A DNA stretch of 64,000 nt from Deltaproteobacteria bacterium (GCA_020632715.1 JACKFA010000001.1:682001-746000), one strand, 5' to 3'. Positions 1 to 11,377 are shown, counted from the stretch's first letter. The notes: generated from the letters alone by a model not told the origin. Numbers and translations are program-made.

Positions 1-3000
1 CACGGTCTGGTAGCCGTCCGGGAGGGCGCTCGCGAGCGCGATGCCGTTCGCGCCGCCGGGCGTGTCGATGCGGGCGACCTCGTAGAACGTGCCGCCGTTG
101 AGCGTCGTCGCGCACACAGCCCTGCCGGTCCCGGCGAGCGACGTCGCGTTCGAGCAGGCGCGCAGGTTCTGGGTCGTGGTCTGGAGGTTGTCGGTGGTGG
201 TGAACAGCGTGTTCACCGAGTTCAGACCGAGGCGATCGTAGCAGCGGTTGTCCGCGAGGTTGCAGACGCCGGTGCCGGTGCACGCGGTCGTCGCGTCGCA
301 GAAGGCGTCGCCGAGGAAGTTCGGCTGCGTGATGCGCACCACCGCCTCCTCGGTCTGGACGGCCACGGTGGTCGTGACCGGGCCCGCCACGTTGCCGGCG
401 GCGTCGCTCGTCGACGCCGAGATCACGTAGCTCCCGTCCATGAAGGTGACCCAGCCGGCGCCCGGCGCGTCCTCGAAGGTCGCGACGTAGGTGGAGCCCG
501 CCGGCGTGTCGGTCGCGACCGTGTGCGTCAGGGTCACCGACGACGTCGCGCCGTCCGGCGCCGTGCGATCGAGCGACACCGTCACGAGCTGCCCCGCCTC
601 GATGTCGCTCAGCTCGACCGTGAGCGGGAACTGGAGATCCGCGTCGGTCGCCGACAGGTCCTGCGAGGGCAGGAGCTGCGAGCCCGAGGGCGACGTGATC
701 GCGATGGTCGGGGCCGTGCGGTCCACCGTGACCGTCACGTCCGCGCTCGTCCCGACCTGGCCCACGGCGTCGGTGACCGTCGCCATGAGCACGCAGTCCT
801 CGCCGTCGACGAGCGTGACGCCGGACCAGCTGACGGCCCCGCTCGTCACGGTCCCATCGAAGCTCGACGCCGTCCCGCCGCAGTCCACGTCGAGCGTCGC
901 CGTGCTCCCGTCCTCGACGTCCGTCGTCGTCGCCGAGACGTCCGTCACGCAGTCGGTGACGCCCGCCTGGCACTCGCTCGACGCGAGGCTCAGGACCGCC
1001 CCGTCGGCCGGGCTCGCGATGGCGATGGCCGGCGTCGCGGTCTTCCGCGTCACCGTGACCGTCGCGCTCGTCCCGGTCGCCCCGCTCGCCGTCGCCGAGG
1101 CGACGAGGGCGTTGTCGCCCGACGAGAGCGCGACGCCCGAGAAGGTGTAGGTCCCGTCCGGCGTCCCGGGCTCGGTCGGCGTGACGCCGCTGTCCGCGCC
1201 GTTCACCGTGAGCGTCACCGCGCTCCCGAGGCCCGTGACCGGCGCGCCGCCGTCGTCGGTCACCACGACGACGACGTCGGTCGTCGCAGAGGCCGTCGTG
1301 GTGCCGTCCGCGGGCGAGCTGATCGCGACCGTGGGCGCAATCGCCGACAGGAGCGTCACCGCCCCGGTCCCCGGATCCGCGGCGTTCCCGCAGCCGTCCG
1401 TGCCCGTGACGACGAAGGTGTTGTCGCCGGTGATGAGCGTCACGTTCGCGAAGGTCACGCTCGCGCCGGACGTGACGACGTCCTGGCACCCGACGCTCGC
1501 CCCGTTCGCCTCGAGGCAGACCTGCCCGCCCACGGCACCCGCGTCCGTCAGCGACACGACGACGTCGTGCTGGTAGCCGTTCGACGGATCCCCGTCGGCG
1601 TCGGCGTCCGCGGCGACGTTCCCCGGATCGAGCGTCCCCGAGGGAGACACCACCGCGACGGACGGCATCGTCCGGTCGACCGTGATCGCCACCGTCGGCG
1701 TCGTCGACGTGGCGCTCACCACGTTCCCGTTCGCGTCCGTCGCGTCGACGCCCAGCGTGTAGGCGCCGTCGGCGAGCGCGCCGAGGTCCACGCTCACGTC
1801 GTAGGCGGCCGCCCCGATGACGCCGCCCGTCGTCGTCAGGGCCTCCGCCCCGCCGGCGTCCGTCAGGGTGACCGTCAGCGGCTGGCCGTCGAGCCCAGTC
1901 GCGGAGCCCGACACCGTGATCGGCGAGGTGTTCACGCACTGATCGGCCGGCGGCGCCGAGATCGTGCCGAGCGTCGGCGCCGGGAGCGCGAAGGTCAGCG
2001 CCACGACGTCGGAGACGCCCGGCTGCGGGAGGTCGTTGGTGGCCCGGCAGACGACGTCCGTCCCGAGCGCCGCCGTGTCGACCGCGACCGGCACCGTGTA
2101 GAGACCGTCCGCCGGCGCCGTCGCCGCGTCGACCGTCACGGAGCCGACGACCGTGTAGCTCGGGGAGGGCCCGGCCGCCGCGCACTCCACCGCGAGGATC
2201 GCGCCGTCGCGGGCGCCCGTCGCGTCGAGCGTGAAGTCGGTCTCGTAGGCGAGCGCCGTCCCGGCGTCCCCGTCGTTCACCGCGAGGAAGGTGGCGCCGT
2301 CCGTCGGGGCGACGATCGACACGAAGCCGGGGCCGGTCGGGAGGAAGGTCACCACCATCGTCACGCTCGTGGCCGAGTTGCCGCACGCGTCGCGCCCGGT
2401 CGCCACGAGCGTGTTGCCGCCAGGGGCGAGCGTCACGCCGGTCCAGGTCGCGAGGCCGCTCGCGTCGGGGACGGCCTTGCAGCCGAGGTCCGCGCCGTTC
2501 GCGGTCAGGCAGAGGTCGCCGCCGGCGACGCTCGCGTCGGTCATGTGCAGCGTGACGTCGGTCTGGAAGCCGTTCGTGTCGTCCCCGTCGGCGTCGGCGG
2601 TGACCGCCGCGTCGACCGTCGCGCCCGGGCTCTGGATCTCGACCACCGGCGCCGTCCGATCGAGCTTCACCGCGACCGTCGGCACCGAGGAGGTCTCGCT
2701 CACGACGTTGCCGTAGACGTCGCGCGCGTCGACGCTCACGGCGTAGGCGCCGTCCGGGAGGGAGCCGACGTTCGGCATCACGGTGAACTCGCCGTTCGTC
2801 ACGGTGCCCGTCGTCACGGTGAACGCGACCGCGCCGCTGCTGTCGATGACGTTGACCGTGACGGCCTGCCCGTCGACGCCCGTCGCGGTGCCCGACACCG
2901 TCCAGACGCCGCTCGTCAGGCACTCGTTGGGGGTCGGGCTCGTCAGCGCGCCGAGGGTCGGCGCCGGGATCCCGATGCGGATCCCCACCTCCGGCGAGAC

Positions 3001-4491
3001 GCCCGGGTTCGGGAGGTCGACCAGCGCCCGGCAGATCGCGTCGTTGCCGAGCGTCGCCGTGTCGAGCGCGACGCCGTCGAAGGTGAACACGTCGTCGGTC
3101 GGGAGCGCGCTGCCGTCGACCGTGGTCTCCGCGACCGTCGCCCAGGTCGCCGGGTCGGCGTCCGGGCTGCACTCGACCGTGATCGTCGCCCCGTCCGCGG
3201 CCCCCGGGACCGACACGGCGAACGAGGTCTCGTAGACGGCGGCCGTGCCCGGATCACCGTCGTCGACGGCCTTCAGGCTCGCGCCGTCGGTCGGCGTGGT
3301 GATCGTGATCTCGGCGGGCGTGATGCGCACCGGCACCGAGAGCACGGCCTCGCCCGCGTTCCCGCAGGCGTCGGTCGCGACGAGCTTGAGCTCGTAGGTC
3401 CCGTCGGCCGTCACCGTGAACGCCGGCAGCTCGAAGTTGGAGTCGTCGTCGACGAGGGCCGTCCCGCGGCTGATGTTGTCGACGAAGAGCTCGACGATGG
3501 CGACGGAGGTGTTGCTCTCGTCGACGGAGCCCGTGACCGCGAGCTGGAGGCCGTTCGTCACGTCGCTGTCGGCGTCGTCGGCGAGCGTCACGAGCTCGGT
3601 CGCCTCGCTCGGGGAGGTGAACGTGATCGTCGGGGCCTGCGTGTCGACGACCGGCTCGACCGTGGCCTCGCCGTTCAGGCTGTCGCGGGTCGGGTGGGTG
3701 ACGTGGGCCGTGAGCGTGATCGGGCCCTGGAGCGTGTCGCCCTCGAGGCCGAGCGGGATGAAGAACGTGGCCTGGCCGTTCTCGTCGAGGGTGACGGGGA
3801 CGAGGGAGAAGTCCTCGCCGCCGCGCGCGACGTCGATGAACGCCTCGGTGCAGGTGCCGCCGGTGTGCGTGACGGTCGCGGTGATGCCGATGTCGCCGTT
3901 GTCGGAGGTCACGGTCGCGCAGCTGTCGGCCCCGGAGGCGACCTCGACCGTGACCTCGCACGGCGTGAAGGAGGTCGTGACGGCCTTCGACTCGGAGATC
4001 GGCGCCTCGCTGAAGTCGGTCGTCGAGACCGTCAGGACCTGCTCGCCCTCGACGTCCGGGATGGTCACGGCCGAGAAGACGACGCCGGTCGTGCCGCCGC
4101 CACCGATGACTGCGACGCCACGCGCGAGGACGTCGGTGCCCGAGGTGAAGACGACCTCGGTGCCCGCGGCGACGCCGGTGAGCTCGACCTCGACGTCGAT
4201 CTGGAAGCCCGGGCTCGCGGCCTGGTCCGCGAGCTCGTCCTCGGCGAAGATCTCGCACGTGGAGACATCGAGGCAGAGCGAGCCGCTGTCGGTGTGGAAC
4301 CACCACGCGATCGACGACGAGACGGAGGTGTCGCCCTCGGTGTCGATGGAGGTGTCGGTCGTGTCGCTGCTGTCGCTCGTGTCGGCCGACGTGTCGAGGG
4401 AGCCCGCGGGGGGCTCGAGCTCACTTCCCTGGCAGGCGAGCAGCGCGAAGGTCGAGAACGCGAGCGCTGCGATGCGGGATGGGCGGATCAT
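1..4491 (-). CDS. Giant Ig-like-repeat surface lipoprotein, C-terminal part outside the window
   Basis: About 1,497 codons are open from an ATG at 4491 to the window edge with no stop, so only the N-terminal part is seen. An AAGGAAG ribosome site at 4498-4504 lies 6 nt upstream. The N terminus is a short hydrophobic signal ending in the lipobox LLAC (Cys18), followed by a Ser/Asp/Thr-rich linker, so it is probably an outer-membrane lipoprotein. The rest is a chain of beta-sandwich Ig/cadherin-like modules recognisable from repeated strings such as DRTAPxVxIxSP, TPTDGAxxxAVxDGD, PAPTLG and DxCGNxA. Paired Cys in many modules suggest disulfides, hence an exported protein. A block of roughly 330 residues is present twice (near 3300-2330 and 2330-1340). 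Role unknown; adhesion or cell-surface structure is inferred from architecture. The same DNA has long open frames on the other strand, but these are GC-rich shadows. Confidence 0.85.
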   Translation of the reverse strand, partial: MIRPSRIAALAFSTFALLACQGSELEPPAGSLDTSADTSDSSDTTDTSIDTEGDTSVSSSIAWWFHTDSGSLCLDVSTCEIFAEDELADQAASPGFQIDVEVELTGVAAGTEVVFTSGTDVLARGVAVIGGGGTTGVVFSAVTIPDVEGEQVLTVSTTDFSEAPISESKAVTTSFTPCEVTVEVASGADSCATVTSDNGDIGITATVTHTGGTCTEAFIDVARGGEDFSLVPVTLDENGQATFFIPLGLEGDTLQGPITLTAHVTHPTRDSLNGEATVEPVVDTQAPTITFTSPSEATELVTLADDADSDVTNGLQLAVTGSVDESNTSVAIVELFVDNISRGTALVDDDSNFELPAFTVTADGTYELKLVATDACGNAGEAVLSVPVRITPAEITITTPTDGASLKAVDDGDPGTAAVYETSFAVSVPGAADGATITVECSPDADPATWATVAETTVDGSALPTDDVFTFDGVALDTATLGNDAICRALVDLPNPGVSPEVGIRIGIPAPTLGALTSPTPNECLTSGVWTVSGTATGVDGQAVTVNVIDSSGAVAFTVTTGTVTNGEFTVMPNVGSLPDGAYAVSVDARDVYGNVVSETSSVPTVAVKLDRTAPVVEIQSPGATVDAAVTADADGDDTNGFQTDVTLHMTDASVAGGDLCLTANGADLGCKAVPDASGLATWTGVTLAPGGNTLVATGRDACGNSATSVTMVVTFLPTGPGFVSIVAPTDGATFLAVNDGDAGTALAYETDFTLDATGARDGAILAVECAAAGPSPSYTVVGSVTVDAATAPADGLYTVPVAVDTAALGTDVVCRATNDLPQPGVSDVVALTFALPAPTLGTISAPPADQCVNTSPITVSGSATGLDGQPLTVTLTDAGGAEALTTTGGVIGAAAYDVSVDLGALADGAYTLGVDATDANGNVVSATSTTPTVAITVDRTMPSVAVVSPSGTLDPGNVAADADADGDPSNGYQHDVVVSLTDAGAVGGQVCLEANGASVGCQDVVTSGASVTFANVTLITGDNTFVVTGTDGCGNAADPGTGAVTLLSAIAPTVAISSPADGTTTASATTDVVVVVTDDGGAPVTGLGSAVTLTVNGADSGVTPTEPGTPDGTYTFSGVALSSGDNALVASATASGATGTSATVTVTRKTATPAIAIASPADGAVLSLASSECQAGVTDCVTDVSATTTDVEDGSTATLDVDCGGTASSFDGTVTSGAVSWSGVTLVDGEDCVLMATVTDAVGQVGTSADVTVTVDRTAPTIAITSPSGSQLLPSQDLSATDADLQFPLTVELSDIEAGQLVTVSLDRTAPDGATSSVTLTHTVATDTPAGSTYVATFEDAPGAGWVTFMDGSYVISASTSDAAGNVAGPVTTTVAVQTEEAVVRITQPNFLGDAFCDATTACTGTGVCNLADNRCYDRLGLNSVNTLFTTTDNLQTTTQNLRACSNATSLAGTGRAVCATTLNGGTFYEVARIDTPGGANGIALASALPDGYQTV

Positions 4492-4583
4492 CGGGGTCTT
4501 CCTTGTCACACGGCGGGCGGCGCGCGGCGGGCCGAGAGGACGCGGAGCGCGCGCGGGAAGCCTATGAAGGGTGCAGGGGCAAG

Positions 4584-4898
4584 TCAATCGCCCCCTTCAG
4601 GGTTCTGCGGGGGCTGCGAGGTGGCTGCGAGCCCGCGCTCGGCGAGGCTCGAGACGAAGGCGCGGACGTCGCGCAGGGCGTCCTCGGGGGCCACGACGAA
4701 GTCGCGGGCGAGCCCGGTGGCGAGGGCCGACACGGAGATCCCGGTGGGGCCACCGGCCTCGATGGCGCGCCAGAGCGCGACGGCGGTGGCGTTGCGGAAC
4801 CAGTGGACCGTGCTGTCCGGCATGAGCACGAAGAGCTCGTCACCGACGTCGCGACGGATGAGGCCGGGCTTCGGCGTCACTCGTTGGTCGTTCGTCAT
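4584..4898 (-). CDS. PqqD-like small protein
   Basis: A 104-residue protein with the PqqD-family pattern: an N-terminal beta hairpin (DELFVLMPDSTVHWFRNATAVALWRAI covers residues about 20-46, here described by its key L-x-N-x-T-A-x-x-L-W element) followed by a winged-helix-like helical half. PqqD proteins are peptide chaperones that deliver precursor peptides to radical-SAM or other RiPP enzymes, and stand-alone copies are common. The ATG at 4898 has GGGGAAG just upstream and fits the family length; an in-frame GTG at 4931 would add 11 residues. It lies upstream of and codirectional with the Ig-repeat lipoprotein, with 92 bases between them, so cotranscription is possible. No radical-SAM partner or precursor peptide is visible in the window, so the substrate is unknown. 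Confidence 0.7.
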   Translation of the reverse strand: MTNDQRVTPKPGLIRRDVGDELFVLMPDSTVHWFRNATAVALWRAIEAGGPTGISVSALATGLARDFVVAPEDALRDVRAFVSSLAERGLAATSQPPQNPEGGD

Positions 4899-5075
4899 CT
4901 TCCCCAGGTCGGGCCCGTGCGAGATTTTCACGGCCGCGCGCTTCGTTGCTCGGGGCCGCGACGCTGATCAACGGACGAGCGCTGCGACCTGCGCTGCCTC
5001 GCGACCCGCGCGGGCTCTGCCGAAGTTTCGGCTGGTCGCGGGCCTCGGACAGCGCTACCAGGGTAGCCTACCGGC

Positions 5076-7124
<2,049 letters not shown>

Positions 7125-7131
7125 CCCGCGC

Positions 7132-8313
7132 TCACCCGTCGAGTGGGCCCGAGTCCGCGAGCTCCGAGGCGACCGCGCGGTGGAGGTCGCAGGCGATGAC
7201 CAGCGCCTCCTCGTCGAAGTCGAAGCGCGGGCTGTGGTGCGGCTCCGCGAGCCCGAGATCGGGGTTGCCGCTGCCGACGAGCGCGAAGCAGCCCGGCACG
7301 ACGCGCAGGATCTCCCCGAAGTCCTCGCCGGCCATGGTCCGGTAGTCGGTGAGCACCCGTCGCACGCCCGTCATGCGCTCGAGCGACTTCCCGGCGAGCT
7401 CGGCGTACGTCTCGTCGTTCACCGTCGGCGACGTGTACACGGTCCACGTCACCTCCATCTTCGTGTCCGTCGCGGCGCCGATCCCGTTCGCGATCGCGCG
7501 CAGGTGGCCCTCGACGGCCTCTTGCTCACTGAAGGAGAAGGTGCGGACGGTGCCGTTGAGCACACACTCCTCGGGGATCACGTTGAACGCGCTGCCCGCG
7601 TGGATCGACCCCACCGTCACCACGACCGGCTCGACCGGCGACGTGAAGCGGCTCGCGATGCTCTGGAGCGCCACCACGAGCTGTGCTGCCGCCACGACCG
7701 GGTCGGCGGTGCGGTGCGGCATCGCGCCGTGGCCGCCGCGCCCGCGCACGCGGATCGTGAACTCCACGACGCCCGCCATGATCCCGCCCGGCGTGAGCGC
7801 GACGGTCCCGACCGGGAGCTCGTTCCAGAGGTGGATCCCGAACGCCCCGTCGACCCCGTCGAGCGCGCCGTCGTCGATGCACGACTGCGCTCCGCCGCCG
7901 CCTTCCTCGGCCGGCTGGAAGAGCACCCGCAGCCGCAGATCGTCCGGCGGCGCCTGCGACAGGAGCTCCGCCGCCACGAGCAGCGCCGCCATGTGCCCGT
8001 CGTGCCCGCAGGCGTGCATCTTCCCGGGGTGCTGCGAGGCCCACGGGCGCCCCGTGGCCTCCATGACCGGGAGCCCGTCCATGTCGGCGCGGAGGAGGAG
8101 CGTCCGCGACGCGCTCGCCGGCCCGAGATCGACGTAGAGCCCGGTCCCGCCGACCGGTACCACCGTGGCGAAGCGCCCGAGCTCCCGCTCGAGGTACGCG
8201 CGCGTCTCGCGCTCGTGGAACGCGAGCTCCGGGATCCGATGCAGGTCTCGCCGCACGGTCACGAGGCGGTCGCGCAGCGACATCCCGACGGGGCTCGTCG
8301 ACGTCGTCGTCAT
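7132..8313 (-). CDS. M20 family amidohydrolase (hippurate / N-acyl-amino-acid hydrolase type)
   Basis: A 393-residue zinc peptidase of the M20D amidohydrolase subfamily (hippurate hydrolase, N-acetyldiaminopimelate deacetylase, IAA-amino-acid hydrolase). Visible family elements are the N-terminal DLHRIPELAFHERET, the metal-site motif HACGHDGHMAALL (about residue 100), the Glu pair in QPAEEGGGG, the lid domain GHGAMPHRTADPV, and the C-terminal PHHSPRFDFDEEAL. The ATG at 8313 overlaps the upstream stop as TGATG, indicating translational coupling. It is the last gene of the leftward operon headed by the Ycf46-like ATPase. The exact substrate cannot be told from sequence, and no lysine-biosynthesis genes flank it. 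Confidence 0.9.
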   Translation of the reverse strand: MTTTSTSPVGMSLRDRLVTVRRDLHRIPELAFHERETRAYLERELGRFATVVPVGGTGLYVDLGPASASRTLLLRADMDGLPVMEATGRPWASQHPGKMHACGHDGHMAALLVAAELLSQAPPDDLRLRVLFQPAEEGGGGAQSCIDDGALDGVDGAFGIHLWNELPVGTVALTPGGIMAGVVEFTIRVRGRGGHGAMPHRTADPVVAAAQLVVALQSIASRFTSPVEPVVVTVGSIHAGSAFNVIPEECVLNGTVRTFSFSEQEAVEGHLRAIANGIGAATDTKMEVTWTVYTSPTVNDETYAELAGKSLERMTGVRRVLTDYRTMAGEDFGEILRVVPGCFALVGSGNPDLGLAEPHHSPRFDFDEEALVIACDLHRAVASELADSGPLDG

Positions 8314-8936
8314 CACAGGAAGTCGTCCTCCTCGTCGTCGCCGGGGGGCGCCGCCGCGGCGGCCTCGGCGCGGGCCTGCGCCTTCGCGACGATCTCGGGG
8401 TCGTCCGGGTCGAACTTCCAGGCCGGGCCCTTGAAGTCGATCCGCGAGTCGGCCGCGAACTGCCGCCCCCAGTCGATCGTCCGGTGGTACTCGCGGCGCC
8501 ACATGAGCTCGGCCCGCACGCGGTCGAGGTTCATCTCGTCCATCAGCTCGGGCTGCTCGTGGCGCTTCATCTTCGCGTCCTTCAAGAGCCCGTCGAGCTT
8601 CGGGCGCTCGATGAGCTCCGTCGTGAACGGCATCGGCTCGTCCGGGTCGTCGTAGCGCACGTAGCGCGCGAGGTTCCGGAGGATGAACTGCCGCTCGAGC
8701 TCCTTCATCTGCTCTTCGAGCTGCGGCGAGTAGTCCTCCTTCGGCCGCGCGCGCACAGGCTTCACCGCGCCGACCCAGCCGGAGGCCGCGAAGATCGCGT
8801 CGAGATCGATCTTCTTGTCGACCGACACGTCGATGGGGCGCAGCTCGAGCAGCGGGTTGTCCGCGATGGTCCGCACGCGCCGGCGCGACACGTGCCGCGC
8901 GAACGCCATCCGGCTCGCGAGCCCCTCGACGCGCAC
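8313..8936 (-). CDS. Uncharacterised acidic C-tail protein in the Ycf46-like operon
   Basis: A 207-residue soluble protein without a signal peptide or membrane segment. I do not recognise a family. It has a basic N-terminal 25 residues, a predicted helical middle with many charged residues (KEDYSPQLEEQMKELERQF), and an acidic end (DDEEDD). No Cys residues are seen, so it is not the ferredoxin sometimes associated with this type of operon. The GTG at 8936 gives the longest form; ATG at 8909 is an alternative. It sits between the DUF2997 gene (98 bases upstream) and the M20 amidohydrolase, with a one-base stop/start overlap to the latter. This suggests it belongs functionally to the operon. Confidence 0.65.
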   Translation of the reverse strand: MRVEGLASRMAFARHVSRRRVRTIADNPLLELRPIDVSVDKKIDLDAIFAASGWVGAVKPVRARPKEDYSPQLEEQMKELERQFILRNLARYVRYDDPDEPMPFTTELIERPKLDGLLKDAKMKRHEQPELMDEMNLDRVRAELMWRREYHRTIDWGRQFAADSRIDFKGPAWKFDPDDPEIVAKAQARAEAAAAAPPGDDEEDDFL

Positions 8937-9034
8937 GTCCGCGTCGGCGAGGCCGGTCGGGCCCTCCGCGGCCGGGCTCGGAGGCGACGAAGCCGCCGGC
9001 GCTTCCTCGCGCTGGTCGTCGCCGGCCAGGCCCT

Positions 9035-9238
9035 CTACCCCTTGCCGACCTGGATATCCACCGACTCCTCCTCCTCCTGCTGGAAGTACTCGGAGGTGTG
9101 CTCGCGGTGGGTGACGTCGCCGAGCTCCTCCTCGAGGAACTTGGTGAAGTCGATGCAGTCGGCGCCCGGCACGCCTTCGACCTTGATGTCGACGCCGCCG
9201 TCCTCGTTGATGGTGATGACGATGTCTCTTCTCTTCAC
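9035..9238 (-). CDS. DUF2997 family protein
   Basis: A 67-residue protein. The core pattern is ITINEDGGVDIKVEGVPGADC followed by DFTKFLEEELGDVTHREHT and an acidic end, matching DUF2997: a beta hairpin, a conserved G-x-x-C, then a helix. Function is unknown. In cyanobacteria members are found beside Ycf35/DUF1257 proteins. The start is GTG at 9238 with GAGGA 4 nt upstream; the frame stays open to 9370 but that extension is Arg-rich and does not resemble the family. It lies between the DUF1257 gene and the unknown protein, all on the same strand. Confidence 0.75.
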   Translation of the reverse strand: MKRRDIVITINEDGGVDIKVEGVPGADCIDFTKFLEEELGDVTHREHTSEYFQQEEEESVDIQVGKG

Positions 9239-9350
9239 ACGGTCCTCGCGTGGCTTCTCGCCCCGGGCGGGCGTCGTCTCGTCGTCTCGTCGGAGGCGCC
9301 GCGCCCCTCGCGGGCGCGCGGCCGACCTCACCGCTCGCGGGAGGGAGCGC

Positions 9351-9755
9351 TCAGCTCCACGTGCGGACACGCACCTGGATCTGCTCGTTCTCCGTCTCCT
9401 CCTCGCTCTCCACGGTGTAGCCCTTCTTCTTAATCTCCTCCATGACCTTGTGGTAGCTGTAGCGGCGCGTGAGCTGCTTGATGAAGTCCTGCTCGGTGAC
9501 GCCGCGGGTCGTCTCGACGCCCCACCAGTCGGCCACGAACTCGTAGGTGCCGTCCGCCGTCAGCTTCACGCCGATGTCGTACGTCTTCGAGGCGTGGATG
9601 GAGAGCTCGCAGTCCGTCGTCTGGCCCTGGTAGCCGCGGACGCGCACCTTCTCGTGCTCTTCGGCGACGGTGAACTCGAACGACAGGTCCTTCAGCGCCC
9701 GGACGAGGCAGGCGAGGTCACGGATCTTCGTCTTCACGGACGTGAAATGGGACAC
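9351..9755 (-). CDS. DUF1257 / Ycf35 family protein
   Basis: A 134-residue protein beginning SHFTSVKTKIRDLACLVRAL, with RVRGYQGQTTDCELSI, YDIGVKL, YEFVADWWG and a C-terminal RYSYHKVMEEIKKKGY. These match DUF1257, the Ycf35 family conserved in cyanobacteria and red-algal plastids and also in scattered other phyla. The start is GTG at 9755. The biochemical role is unknown. Lying directly downstream of a Ycf46-like AAA+ ATPase (71 bases) and upstream of DUF2997, it forms the conserved three-gene association and suggests an ATPase with small partner proteins. Confidence 0.85.
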   Translation of the reverse strand: MSHFTSVKTKIRDLACLVRALKDLSFEFTVAEEHEKVRVRGYQGQTTDCELSIHASKTYDIGVKLTADGTYEFVADWWGVETTRGVTEQDFIKQLTRRYSYHKVMEEIKKKGYTVESEEETENEQIQVRVRTWS

Positions 9756-9826
9756 GATGCACGTCTCCTGTGCGGTTGTCTGGGCCCGCCCCCCGAGCGG
9801 CTCGGCAGAGGATGCCGGCCGAGTTG

Positions 9827-11377
9827 TCAGATTTCTAGCTTCCGGCCGCCGCCGCCTTCCTCACGGCCGTCGGCGTCGACGAGGCTCGCCCGCCGCGCGC
9901 GCGACTTCGACCACTCGCGCATCCCGTCGATGCCCTCCTTCATGGTGTAGGCGAGCGGGATGATCTCCTCGGTCGACTTCACGAGGCGATCCGTCGTGAG
10001 GTCGGCCTTGTCGTCCTCGTAGCAGTCGTAGAGGGCGGAGACGACGGCCTGCTCGATCTCGGAGCCCGAGAACTGCTGGCTCGCCGCGACGAGGGCGTCG
10101 TAGTCGTAGGCCTGCGGGTCGCGGCCGCGCTTCTCGACGTGGATCTTGAAGATGTCGAGGCGCTCCTTCGGGCTCGGGAGGTCGACGAAGAAGATCTCGT
10201 CGAAGCGGCCCTTACGCAGGAGCTCGGGCGGGAGCGACTTCACGTCGTTCGCGGTCGCGATGACGAACACCGACGACTGCTTCTCCTGGAGCCACGTGAT
10301 GAACGTGCCGAACACGCGCGCCGTCGTGCCGCCGTCGGTCTGCCCCGACGAGGACGAGCCGGAGAAGCCCTTCTCGAGCTCGTCGAGCCAGAGGATCGAG
10401 GGCGCCACGGCCTCGGCGGTCTTGATGGCCTTGCGCATGTTCTCTTCGGACGAGCCGACGAGGCTCCCGAAGACCTTGCCGACGTCGAGGCGCAGGAGCG
10501 GCATGTGCCACATGGCGCCGATGGCCTTCGCGGTGAGCGACTTACCGCAGCCCGGCACGCCGATGAGGAGGATCCCCTTCGGCGCGGGCAGCCCGAAGTC
10601 GCGCGCCTCGCGCGAGAACGCCGCCTTCCGCTTGTTGAGCCAGGCCTTCAGGATCTCGAGCCCGCCGACGTCCGAGAAGCGGTTGTCGGTCTGGTAGAAC
10701 TCGAGGATCCCGGACTTCCGGATGACGCCCTTCTTCTCGGCGAGGATCGTGTCGATGTCGAAGTCGCGCGTCTTCACGAGCGACTTCGCGAACACGCTGC
10801 GCGCCTCGTCGGCCGTCAGGCCGAGCGCCGACTCGACGACCGCCTCGCGGAGCTCGGCGTCCTTCCGCACGGAGAGCTCGACGCTGTCGGGGACGCTCTG
10901 CGCGACCTCCCACACGATGTCCTCGAGCTCGTCACGCGAGGGGAGGTCGAAGTCGACGACCGCGACCTCCTTCTCGAGCTCGAGGGGCGCCGAGTAGGTC
11001 GGCGAGAGCATGATGAGGTGCTGGTAGTAGTCCGACTCCTTCAGGATGCGCGCCATGTCGCGCATCTTGCGGACGATCGACGGGTCCTTCAGGAACGGGT
11101 GGTAGTCGCGGAGGACGCAGATGACGTTGTCCTCGAAGTTCTGGATGAAATCGAGGGCCCGCAGCGGGTCCTTGATGTCCGAGTAGCTCGACCCGCCGTC
11201 GAGCGACTGGAACCCCTGGGTGATCGACCAGGCCATGACCTTGCGATCGCGATCCTCGCCGATCTTCCTGATCGCCCGCTCGACGCGCTCCTCCTCCGCC
11301 GACACGACGTAGATGAGGGCGTAGCGGGCGCGGATCAGATACTCGAGCTCGAGCTTGCTCGACACCTTGCCTGACAT
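9827..11377 (-). CDS. Ycf46-like AAA+ ATPase
   Basis: A 516-residue AAA+ protein. The N-terminal 230 residues begin KLELEYLIRARYALIYVVSAEEERVER, typical of Ycf46 proteins, and resemble a degenerate P-loop domain. The C-terminal AAA module has Walker A GVPGCGKSLTAK (about residue 265), Walker B ILWLDELEKGF, sensor-1 IATAN and an arginine finger region LLRKGRFDEIFF. The start at 11377 is supported by GGAGGAG 6 nt upstream; a longer in-frame form to 11428 lacks a ribosome site. It is the first gene of a leftward operon with DUF1257, DUF2997, an unknown protein and an M20 hydrolase. Ycf46 is associated with CO2-uptake regulation in Synechocystis, but this organism shows no sign of photosynthesis, so the role here is open. 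Confidence 0.88.
   Translation of the reverse strand: MSGKVSSKLELEYLIRARYALIYVVSAEEERVERAIRKIGEDRDRKVMAWSITQGFQSLDGGSSYSDIKDPLRALDFIQNFEDNVICVLRDYHPFLKDPSIVRKMRDMARILKESDYYQHLIMLSPTYSAPLELEKEVAVVDFDLPSRDELEDIVWEVAQSVPDSVELSVRKDAELREAVVESALGLTADEARSVFAKSLVKTRDFDIDTILAEKKGVIRKSGILEFYQTDNRFSDVGGLEILKAWLNKRKAAFSREARDFGLPAPKGILLIGVPGCGKSLTAKAIGAMWHMPLLRLDVGKVFGSLVGSSEENMRKAIKTAEAVAPSILWLDELEKGFSGSSSSGQTDGGTTARVFGTFITWLQEKQSSVFVIATANDVKSLPPELLRKGRFDEIFFVDLPSPKERLDIFKIHVEKRGRDPQAYDYDALVAASQQFSGSEIEQAVVSALYDCYEDDKADLTTDRLVKSTEEIIPLAYTMKEGIDGMREWSKSRARRASLVDADGREEGGGGRKLEI

Noticed and set aside
8313..8936. Ferredoxin-like partner of the Ycf46-like operon
   Set aside because: The protein contains no Cys, so it cannot be an iron-sulfur ferredoxin.
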